Assembly (NCBI GenBank): GCA_013815405.1
Contig: JACDGF010000135.1
Span: 1 to 6,397 of the forward strand
Direction: 5' to 3'
DNA from: Caulobacteraceae bacterium
GTDB taxonomy: Bacteria > Pseudomonadota > Alphaproteobacteria > Caulobacterales > Caulobacteraceae
Length of the DNA: 6,397 nucleotides
Shown here: positions 1 through 5,273 of the stretch, piece by piece
Layout: each line of letters begins with the position of its first letter
Numbering within the stretch: position 1 is the stretch's first letter
Notes under the pieces: generated by a model
Databases searched by the model: none
Told to the model about the DNA's origin: nothing
What the model saw: only the letters and a program-made list of their open reading frames with translations
Position numbers and translations under genes: made by a program

Positions 1-177
1 GAAGGACGCGGCGTGCGCGGCCGCGCCCAGGGGCCTAAGGCCCAGCCAGGCGATCAGGATGACCAAGGCGCCGCCCGCGCCGGCCAGGGCGGCCAGGGTG
101 ATCCGCCGGCCCATCGCGATCGGCGGGGTTGGGGCGAGGTCTCCGGCCAGGGCCTCGATCAGGTCAGCGGTCTTCAT
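1..177 (-). CDS. nrsF: NrsF/DUF1109-family anti-sigma factor (N-terminal part, runs off window)
   Basis: Probable integral-membrane anti-sigma factor that holds the adjacent ECF sigma factor inactive until an envelope stress signal. Only the first 59 residues are in the window. They begin MKTADLIEALAGDLAP, a short cytoplasmic N-terminal segment typical of the DUF1109/NrsF family. A first membrane segment follows at about residues 26-47 (ITLAALAGAGGALVILIAWL), then the GLRPLG turn seen after TM1 in this family. Family members usually have about six membrane spans, so most of the protein is missing here. The ATG at 177-175 lies inside the sigma gene and overlaps its 3' end by 14 nt, which implies translational coupling and a balanced sigma/anti-sigma ratio. 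GGGAGG (189-184) is a good Shine-Dalgarno 6 nt upstream. No cysteine occurs in the visible part, so redox or metal-sensing cysteines, if present, lie outside the window. The family call rests on the N-terminal pattern plus the sigma-factor neighbour. Confidence 0.82.
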   Translation of the reverse strand, partial: MKTADLIEALAGDLAPTPPIAMGRRITLAALAGAGGALVILIAWLGLRPLGAAAHAASF

Positions 178-706
178 CGCCGACCTCCCGTTGCAGGCGT
201 TTCATGCCGCGGTGGACGCTGACCTTCACCGCCGAGGTCGACAGGCCGCTCCTTGCCGCGGCCTCCTCCATCGAAAGGCCGGTCAGCTTCACGTCGCGCA
301 GGAGGGCTCGCTGGCGGGCCGGAAGCCTGGCCAGCAGCGCGCCGACGTCCCGGCGGACCGCCCCCTCCTCGGGGTTGTCCACCGCCAGAAGATCGCCGGC
401 GTCTTCCAGCGGTATGGACACGCGCGATCCGGAACGGCGGAAATGGTCCAGCAGCTTGTAGCGCGCGATGGCGTAGGCCCAGGGCGTGAACGGAAGGGCG
501 CGGTCATAGGCGCCGCGCTTGAGGTGGACGGCCAGCAGAGTCTCTTGCACCAGATCCTCCACGTCGGCCGCGCCGGGGCCGATCCGTTTGCCGAAGTACC
601 CCCGCAGATATCCGCCCAGGGCGGCCAGCAACCGGCCATGGGCCGCGCCGTCGCCGTCCAGGCCGCCGACCATCAGCGCCTTGAGCCGGGCCTCTACGCC
701 AGTCAC
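164..706 (-). CDS. sigF: ECF RNA polymerase sigma factor, SigF-like
   Basis: A 180-residue group 4 (ECF) sigma factor that directs RNA polymerase to stress promoters. Region sigma-2 spans about residues 26-93, with the region 2.2 core-binding helix (DVEDLVQETLLAVH, 48-61) and the region 2.3/2.4 promoter-melting and -10 reading segment (PFTPWAYAIARYKLLDHFRR, 72-91). Region sigma-4 spans about 124-175, with a helix-turn-helix (LSMEEAAARSGLSTSAVKVS, 145-164) for -35 recognition. Pairing with an NrsF-type anti-sigma and the promoter motif next door point to the Caulobacter sigma-F group, linked to oxidative, chromate and cadmium stress. The GTG start at 706 keeps an N-terminal RLKALM-type segment that I believe homologs conserve. 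The alternative ATG at 673 has a better Shine-Dalgarno (AAGG at 682-679, 5 nt spacing). The gene is transcribed divergently from msrA and has its own sigma-F-type promoter, suggesting autoregulation. Confidence 0.9.
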   Translation of the reverse strand: MTGVEARLKALMVGGLDGDGAAHGRLLAALGGYLRGYFGKRIGPGAADVEDLVQETLLAVHLKRGAYDRALPFTPWAYAIARYKLLDHFRRSGSRVSIPLEDAGDLLAVDNPEEGAVRRDVGALLARLPARQRALLRDVKLTGLSMEEAAARSGLSTSAVKVSVHRGMKRLQREVGDEDR

Positions 707-719
707 GCCTGATCCATCA

Positions 720-745
720 TCCGCTCCTGCGGCTACAAGGGTTAC
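720..745 (-). promoter_or_regulatory. Sigma-F-type promoter of the sigma/anti-sigma operon
   Basis: Read on the minus strand, GTAACC (745-740) is followed after exactly 16 nt by CGGA (723-720). This differs by one base from the GTAACC-N16-CGAA motif that I recall for Caulobacter sigma-F. It points at the sigma gene and would make that gene autoregulated. A start of transcription near 713 would leave only about 7 nt before the GTG at 706. The match and spacing are direct observation; sigma-F use is inference. Confidence 0.65.
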
Positions 746-763
746 ACCGCCTGGGCGCCGCGT

Positions 764-789
764 GTAACCAGCCGCGTCGCGGCGGCGAA
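764..789 (+). promoter_or_regulatory. Sigma-F-type promoter of msrA
   Basis: GTAACC (764-769) is separated by exactly 16 nt from CGAA (786-789). This is a perfect match to the motif GTAACC-N16-CGAA that I recall for Caulobacter sigma-F. Transcription would start near 796, giving a leader of about 25 nt that includes AGAAGGA (808-814), a Shine-Dalgarno sequence 6 nt before the msrA ATG at 821. With the sigma factor encoded divergently next door, direct sigma-F control of msrA is the simplest reading. Confidence 0.8.
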
Positions 790-820
790 CTTACGGGGTG
801 AAACCCAGAAGGACATCGCC

Positions 821-1540
821 ATGGCCGCCCGCCCCGCTCCCGCTTTCCCGGCGCGTCTCACCCTCGCCGTCGGCGCCGTCGCCGCGGCCCTGTTGGGCCT
901 GCCGTTCCTCGGCGCCGCCTTTGGCGCCGGGGCCGCGCCCGTGCGCCTGCCGGCCCCGGCGGTCGATCCCACCCCGGCGGGCGCGGGGATGGGGACCGCC
1001 GTGCTGGCGGGTGGGTGTTTCTGGGGAGTCCAGGGGGTGTTCGAGCATGTCCGCGGGGTCAAACGGGTGGTCGCCGGGTATGCCGGCGGCAAGCGCGGGG
1101 GCGCCAACTATGAGTTGGTGAGCACCGGGACCACCGGCCACGCCGAATCGGTCGAAATCACCTATGACCCCAAGCAGATTTCCTATGGCGAAATCCTGAG
1201 GGTCTTTTTCTCGGTCGCCACCGATCCCACCCAGGTCAATCGCCAGTACCCGGATGAAGGGCCGCAGTACCGCTCGGAGATCTTCTACCGCGACCTCGGC
1301 CAGAAGACCGTCGCCGAGCGCTATATCGCCCAGCTCAACGCCGCCAAAGCCTTCCGCCGGCCGATCGCCACCCGCGTGGATCCCGACACCGGCTTCTTCC
1401 GGGCCGAGGCCTATCACCAGGACTACCTCGTCCGCCACCCCGCCGCGCCCTACATCGCCGCCTACGACATGCCCAAGGTCGCGGCCCTCAAGGCGATGTT
1501 CCCCGCCGCCTACCGCGCCGCGCCGGTGACCTTGCTCTAG
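821..1540 (+). CDS. msrA: Exported peptide-methionine (S)-S-oxide reductase MsrA
   Basis: Reduces methionine-S-sulfoxide in oxidised proteins back to methionine. The 239-residue product has a hydrophobic N-terminus (RLTLAVGAVAAALLGLPFLG, about 12-31) ending in small residues (AFGAGA), which reads as a Sec signal peptide or membrane anchor and places the enzyme in the periplasm. The catalytic domain starts near residue 58. GCFWG (65-69) carries the nucleophile Cys66. Tyr97, Glu109 (in TGHAES) and Asp145/Tyr150 (in NRQYPDEGPQYRS) match the positions that bind and activate the sulfoxide in characterised MsrA. AEAYHQDYL (195-203) is the usual late motif. Cys66 is the only cysteine, so the usual resolving cysteines are absent. 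Recycling must then use an external thiol or another reductant. The cytoplasmic housekeeping MsrA is usually unlike this in lacking the leader. AGAAGGA (808-814) supports the ATG start. The sigma-F-type promoter upstream makes it a likely stress-induced member of that regulon. Confidence 0.93.
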   Translation: MAARPAPAFPARLTLAVGAVAAALLGLPFLGAAFGAGAAPVRLPAPAVDPTPAGAGMGTAVLAGGCFWGVQGVFEHVRGVKRVVAGYAGGKRGGANYELVSTGTTGHAESVEITYDPKQISYGEILRVFFSVATDPTQVNRQYPDEGPQYRSEIFYRDLGQKTVAERYIAQLNAAKAFRRPIATRVDPDTGFFRAEAYHQDYLVRHPAAPYIAAYDMPKVAALKAMFPAAYRAAPVTLL

Positions 1541-1568
1541 GGCGGAGCGGCGAACGCGACGCCCTCCC

Positions 1569-1598
1569 TTGACGCCGCCGCGTTTGCGGCGCCCTATC
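1569..1598 (+). promoter_or_regulatory. Possible housekeeping promoter for the dodecin operon, containing a small hairpin
   Basis: TTGACGC (1569-1575) fits the -35 element of alphaproteobacterial vegetative promoters, and CCCTATC (1592-1598), 17 nt after TTGACG, is a moderate -10. Transcription would start near 1604, about 20 nt before the dodecin ATG. The spacer contains a 6-bp hairpin (1576-1581 with 1586-1591, loop GTTT). No T-run follows the hairpin, so I do not read it as an msrA terminator. The rest of the 84-nt gap between msrA and dodecin shows nothing else. Confidence 0.4.
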
Positions 1599-1624
1599 GG
1601 CGCCGAGAACCAAGGGAGCGGCCC

Positions 1625-1834
1625 ATGAGCGTCTATCGCGTCACCGAAATCATCGGCACGAGCACCGTCAGCTGGGAGGACGCCGCCAAGGAGGCCCTGG
1701 CGGTGGCGGCCGGGTCGCTGCGCGACCTGCGCGTCGCCGAGGTGGTCGAACTGGACATCACCCTGGGACCCAAGGGCGAAATCGAAGCCTATCGCAGCCG
1801 CCTTCGGGTCAGCTTCAAGTACGAGACGGAATAG
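1625..1834 (+). CDS. Dodecin family flavin-binding protein
   Basis: A 69-residue protein matching dodecin in length and pattern. Dodecins assemble as hollow dodecamers that bind flavin pairs and buffer free FMN, riboflavin or lumichrome in the cytoplasm. Visible marks are the first strand YRVTEIIGTS (4-13) and SWEDAAKEAL (16-25), where Trp17 is in the place of the flavin-stacking Trp. A single helix and then strands VVELDITL and YRSRLRVSFKYE complete the beta-alpha-beta-beta fold. Where archaeal and some bacterial dodecins have a flavin-contacting glutamine after the Tyr in the last strand, this one has Arg57, which may change ligand preference. AAGGGAG (1612-1618) is a strong Shine-Dalgarno 6 nt before the ATG. 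It is the first gene of a tight cluster: the next gene starts 5 nt after its stop. Confidence 0.93.
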   Translation: MSVYRVTEIIGTSTVSWEDAAKEALAVAAGSLRDLRVAEVVELDITLGPKGEIEAYRSRLRVSFKYETE

Positions 1835-1839
1835 GGGCC

Positions 1840-2811
1840 TTGGCGGCGGCGGGAGACCAGCGTGCCGCCGAGGCGCTGAACAAGCGGGTCGTCGCCGTCC
1901 TCAACAGCGGCAGCGGCAGCTGCAACGAGGAATCGGAGGCGCGGGCGAACGCGATCTTCGCCCAGGCGGGCCTGCCTCATGCCGTGGTGACGCGCGTCGA
2001 GCCGGCCAAGATCGACGCCGCCCTCGACGAGGCCATCGCCCACGCCGATGTCCTGGTGGTCCTGGGCGGCGACGGCACCATCCGCACGGCGGCCGACAAG
2101 TGCCGCGCCTCAAAGATCTTCCTTCTTCCATTGCCCGGCGGCACTATGAACATGCTGCCCAAGGCCCTCTATGGGCAAAGGGCTTGGCCTGAGGCGCTCG
2201 CCGACACCCTGGCCGACTCGGAGGTCCATGAGGTCAGCGGGGGCAAGGCCGGAGACCATGGATTCTTCGTGGCGGCGATGCTGGGCGCGCCCACCCTTTG
2301 GGCCGACGCCCGCGAAGCGGTGCGCGGCGGGCGCCTGGTCGAGGCGGTCAAGCGGTCGATCACCGCCGCCCGGCGTGGCATGTCAGAGCCCCTGGACTAC
2401 CAATTCGGCGAGGCCCTGCGCGGTTCGGCCGAAGCGGTCGTCGTGGTCTGCCCGCTGATCTCCAAGGTGATGAGCGAGGACGAGCGCTGCCTGGAGGCCG
2501 CCGCCTTGGACCCCGACGCCGCCGGCCTCTTCCGCCTGGGCTTCCATGCCCTGTTCGACGACTGGCGGGCCGACGAATCGGTCTCCAGGGCCAAGGTCCG
2601 CCAAGTGGTGGTCACCGGGCACGGCCGGGTGCCCGTCATCCTGGACGGCGAAAAGACGCGCATGGGCCGCCGCGTAGAGATCTCGTTCACACCCGTGGCC
2701 TTCCGCGCCCTGGTCCCAGGGGCAGCCGCGCGGGAGGCTGGCGAGGGCGTGAAGAGTGTGCTTGAGATGGCCCGCGACCCGACGCGCGAACGAGGCCAAG
2801 GTGCTCGATAA
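1840..2811 (+). CDS. Diacylglycerol kinase-family lipid kinase (DAGK catalytic domain)
   Basis: A 323-residue member of the DAGK_cat/LCB5/YegS-like superfamily, whose members phosphorylate diacylglycerol, sphingoid bases or related lipids with ATP at the inner membrane face. VVAVLNSGSGS (17-27) is the first strand with the Gly/Ser-rich nucleotide loop. VLVVLGGDGTIRTA (71-84) has the signature GGDGT (76-80). LPLPGGTMNMLPKAL (96-110) replaces the usual PxGTxNDFA segment. The C-terminal beta-sandwich domain ends with the conserved VILDGE (266-271). The lipid substrate cannot be told from sequence. The start is TTG at 1840: no ATG or GTG lies in frame before the first core strand, and AGGGG (1833-1837) overlaps the dodecin stop, though only 2 nt from TTG. 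It is therefore probably translated by coupling to dodecin. Its 3' end overlaps the start of the OPT transporter by 11 nt, so the three genes form one operon. Confidence 0.88.
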   Translation: MAAAGDQRAAEALNKRVVAVLNSGSGSCNEESEARANAIFAQAGLPHAVVTRVEPAKIDAALDEAIAHADVLVVLGGDGTIRTAADKCRASKIFLLPLPGGTMNMLPKALYGQRAWPEALADTLADSEVHEVSGGKAGDHGFFVAAMLGAPTLWADAREAVRGGRLVEAVKRSITAARRGMSEPLDYQFGEALRGSAEAVVVVCPLISKVMSEDERCLEAAALDPDAAGLFRLGFHALFDDWRADESVSRAKVRQVVVTGHGRVPVILDGEKTRMGRRVEISFTPVAFRALVPGAAAREAGEGVKSVLEMARDPTRERGQGAR

Positions 2812-5131
2812 GACGTCCCCCGCGGCCCTCTCGACATCCGCGCCCGCCTTCCGCCCCCTGATCCCAGCCTTCGCGGCCCTGCGGGAGCTGACGCCCGTCC
2901 CGCTGATCGTGGGCATGCTGCTGGGGATCGTGTTCGGCGCCTCCTCGCTCTATCTGGTGCTAAAGGTCGGGCTGACGGTGAGCGCCTCGATCCCGGTCGC
3001 GGTGATCTCCATCACCCTCTTCCGCCTGGCCGGGCGGCTGGGCTTCCGCCCCGTCAGCGTGCTTGAGCACAACATCGTCCAGACCGCCGGCTCGGCCGGG
3101 GAATCGATCGCCTTCGGCATCGGCGTGACCATGCCCGCGATCATGATCCTCGGCTTCGACCTGGAGATCGGCCGGGTGATGCTGGTCGCGATCCTGGGCG
3201 GCCTGCTCGGCATCCTGATGATGATCCCCCTGCGCCGGGCCCTGATCGTGCAGCAGCACGGGGTCCTGAAATACCCGGAAGGCACGGCCTGCGCCGAGGT
3301 GCTCAAGGCCGGCGCGACCCCCGAGGAACGGGCGCTGGGTCGCGCCGAGACCGAGAGCGCGGCGGACGAGGGCGCGGCCCGGTCCGGGGCCGCCGCCATC
3401 TTCGCTGGCTTCGGCGTCGGGGTGACCTACAAGCTGGCCATGACGGCCTTTAACCTGTGGAAGAACATCCCCGAAAAAGTCTTCGGCGCGCCCCTGGCGG
3501 CGGGTTCGGTCGCCGCCGAGATCTCTCCCGAACTTCTGGGCGTCGGCTACATCATCGGCCCCAAGATCGCCTCGACCATGGCCGCCGGCGGGGTGCTCGC
3601 CTATCTCGTCCTGATCCCGGCCATCCGGTTCTTCGGCGGGACGGCCAGCGGGATCATCCCCCCCGGGACCATGCCAATCTCGGCCATGGGGCCGGACGAC
3701 ATCCGCGGCGCCTATGTGCTCTACATCGGGGCCGGGGCGGTGGCGACCGGCGGAATCATCAGCCTTTTCCGCTCCCTGCCGATGATCTGGCGCGGCATCG
3801 CCGGGGGCGTGAGCGACTGGCGCGCCCGGCGGAGCGAGACGACGGCCCGGGAGGCGACGCCCCGCACCGACCGCGACCTGTCGCCCCGGTTCGTGGCCCT
3901 GGGCCTGGTCGCCCTGGTGGCCGCGATCCTGATCGCCCGCTCCCTGCACATGAACATCCTGGGCGCCCTCTTGATCGTGATGTTCGGTTTCCTGTTCGTC
4001 ACCGTCTCCTCACGCCTGACCGGCGAGATCGGCTCGTCGTCCAATCCGATTTCGGGAATGACGGTGGCGACCCTGCTGCTGACCTGCCTGGTATTCCTGG
4101 CGTTGGGATGGACCGGGCCGACCTATTACGTCACCGCCCTCTCCGTAGGCGGCATCGTCTGCGTCGCCGCCTCCAATGGCGGCACCACCTCCCAGGACCT
4201 GAAGACGGGGTTCCTGATCGGCTCGACGCCCCGGTCCCAGCAGATCGCCATCCTTTGCGGCGCCCTGGCCTCGGCGGTGGTGCTGGGGCCGATCCTGCTC
4301 TCGCTCAACGACGCCTCGACCGTCTATGTGCCGCTCTCCGGCCCGGCGGCGGCCTCCGCCCCGGCCTGGCGGGTGCCGGCCGCGGCCCTGGCCAAGCTTC
4401 CGACCGACCAGATCAAGGGACCGCAGCGCCAAGGGAATCCGGGCGTCTACCGCGTGTTCCAAAAAACCGACGAGATCGGCGGGCCGCCCGGCCGCTATCT
4501 GATCAACGCAGCCGGGACGCCGGCCTGGCTGGTCGACCCGGGGATCAACGGCACGCATCGGGTGCGCCCCGACGGCACGACGGTCAACAAGTTCGCCGCG
4601 CCCAAGGCGACCTTGATGAGCTACATCATCAAGGGCATCCTCAACCAGCAGCTTCCCTGGACCCTGGTAATCCTGGGCGGGATGATCGCCGTCATCCTGG
4701 AGATGTGCGGCATCGGCTCCCTGGCCTTCGCGGTAGGAGTCTATCTGCCCCTGTCGTCCTCCTCCCCGATCTTCATCGGCGGGGCGGTGCGCTGGTTGGT
4801 CGACCGGCATCTCAAAGCGCGGTTCTCAGGGGCGGGCCTCACGCCCACCGAGCTGATCGCCGAATCCGACAAGAGCCCCGGCGTGCTGGTCGCCTCCGGC
4901 TACATCGCCGGGGGGGCCATCGCCGGCATCGGCATCGCCTTCATGGCCGGGGCCTTGACCGGCTTCAACCAGCGCATCGCCGACACCATGACCGCGCACA
5001 ACCCGTTCTTCGCCGGACCGTGGGCCGACGCCCTCTCCCTCCTCCCCTTCGCCGCCCTGATCGCGGGCCTCTATCTCGCCGGGCGTCTCGCCAAGGGGCC
5101 GGAGGCGGGCACGTCGTCCATCCGGCGGTGA
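2801..5131 (+). CDS. OPT family oligopeptide transporter
   Basis: A 776-residue polytopic inner-membrane transporter of the OPT superfamily (OPT/YSL, the bacterial group I know as TIGR00733), proton-coupled carriers of peptides or metal chelates. Marks, numbered from the GTG at 2801: ELTPVPLIVGMLLGIVFG (29-46) and YLVLKVGLTVSASIPVAV (51-68) form the first membrane segments. NIVQTAGSAGES (91-102), KYPEGTACAEVL (157-168), GPKIASTMAAGG (253-264), GEIGSSSNPISGMT (408-421) and SNGGTTSQDLKTG (458-470) are conserved OPT blocks. There are many hydrophobic segments, probably 14 or more. A charged cytoplasmic-looking loop lies at about 338-362. A soluble stretch at about 503-600 (GVYRVF, PGRYLI, WLVDPGINGTH) is longer than the loop I expect there. 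I chose GTG 2801 because GAGG (2792-2795) sits 5 nt upstream and the OPT alignment begins near residue 25. A GTG at 2756 would add 15 residues overlapping the kinase gene. Substrate unknown. Confidence 0.92.
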   Translation: MLDKTSPAALSTSAPAFRPLIPAFAALRELTPVPLIVGMLLGIVFGASSLYLVLKVGLTVSASIPVAVISITLFRLAGRLGFRPVSVLEHNIVQTAGSAGESIAFGIGVTMPAIMILGFDLEIGRVMLVAILGGLLGILMMIPLRRALIVQQHGVLKYPEGTACAEVLKAGATPEERALGRAETESAADEGAARSGAAAIFAGFGVGVTYKLAMTAFNLWKNIPEKVFGAPLAAGSVAAEISPELLGVGYIIGPKIASTMAAGGVLAYLVLIPAIRFFGGTASGIIPPGTMPISAMGPDDIRGAYVLYIGAGAVATGGIISLFRSLPMIWRGIAGGVSDWRARRSETTAREATPRTDRDLSPRFVALGLVALVAAILIARSLHMNILGALLIVMFGFLFVTVSSRLTGEIGSSSNPISGMTVATLLLTCLVFLALGWTGPTYYVTALSVGGIVCVAASNGGTTSQDLKTGFLIGSTPRSQQIAILCGALASAVVLGPILLSLNDASTVYVPLSGPAAASAPAWRVPAAALAKLPTDQIKGPQRQGNPGVYRVFQKTDEIGGPPGRYLINAAGTPAWLVDPGINGTHRVRPDGTTVNKFAAPKATLMSYIIKGILNQQLPWTLVILGGMIAVILEMCGIGSLAFAVGVYLPLSSSSPIFIGGAVRWLVDRHLKARFSGAGLTPTELIAESDKSPGVLVASGYIAGGAIAGIGIAFMAGALTGFNQRIADTMTAHNPFFAGPWADALSLLPFAALIAGLYLAGRLAKGPEAGTSSIRR

Positions 5132-5149
5132 GACGCCGCTCCCCCCAGC

Positions 5150-5187
5150 CCGTCATCACCGGGCGTAAGTCCCGGTGACCCATGAAC
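5150..5187 (+). repeat. REP-like palindromic repeat, copy A
   Basis: A 38-nt unit containing a perfect 8-bp hairpin: TCACCGGG (5156-5163) and CCCGGTGA (5171-5178) with a 7-nt loop. It starts 19 nt after the OPT transporter stop. The reverse complement of 5236-5273 matches it at 30 of 38 positions, so the two are inverted copies of one element. No T-run follows, so it is not a classic intrinsic terminator, but it could protect the 3' end of the operon transcript. Confidence 0.75.
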
Positions 5188-5205
5188 ACCTTGCCTGGAG
5201 TGACC

Positions 5206-5230
5206 GCGCGCCGGCGCGGCCATGGCGCGC
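5206..5230. repeat. Central GC hairpin between the two REP-like copies
   Basis: Seven-base inverted arms GCGCGCC (5206-5212) and GGCGCGC (5224-5230) enclose 11 nt. It sits between repeat copies A and B, giving a three-hairpin composite across 5150-5273 in which the outer two hairpins are themselves inverted relative to each other. Confidence 0.55.
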
Positions 5231-5235
5231 CTCCG

Positions 5236-5273
5236 GGTCATGGATGGCCGGGACTGGCGCCCGGCCATGACGG
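5236..5273 (-). repeat. REP-like palindromic repeat, copy B (inverted)
   Basis: Inverted partner of copy A. Its hairpin is ATGGCCGGG (5244-5252) with CCCGGCCAT (5260-5268), 9 bp with a 7-nt loop of the same length as in copy A. Two base pairs of the stem differ between copies yet stay paired in both (CA/TG in A, GG/CC in B), a compensatory change. The element runs directly into the sir2 reading frame, and the ATG at 5267-5269 is part of it. Confidence 0.75.

Noticed and set aside
59..712. Plus-strand frame of 217 codons opposite the sigma factor
   Set aside because: Antisense shadow with biased composition; the minus strand carries well-conserved sigma-2 and sigma-4 regions.
791..1438. Minus-strand frame of 215 codons opposite msrA
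   Set aside because: Shadow of msrA; no family resemblance, and the plus-strand MsrA motifs are unambiguous.
1576..1591. Terminator of msrA
   Set aside because: The 6-bp stem is followed by CCCTATC rather than a T-run and sits in the spacer of a plausible promoter for dodecin.
2960..4810. Long minus-strand frames (2960-3949 and 4010-4810) opposite the OPT gene
   Set aside because: Their products are low-complexity Gly/Arg/Asp/His-rich sequences without recognisable folds, as expected opposite a GC-rich membrane protein gene.
3457..5178. A 573-codon open frame on the plus strand inside the OPT gene
   Set aside because: It is the +1 shadow of the OPT transporter: Arg/Pro/Gly/His-rich product with no domain, caused by the high GC content. 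The OPT frame has clear conserved motifs.
5156..5178. Intrinsic terminator after the OPT gene
   Set aside because: The hairpin is strong, but no run of T follows on either strand and the same sequence recurs inverted nearby, so a repeat element explains it better.
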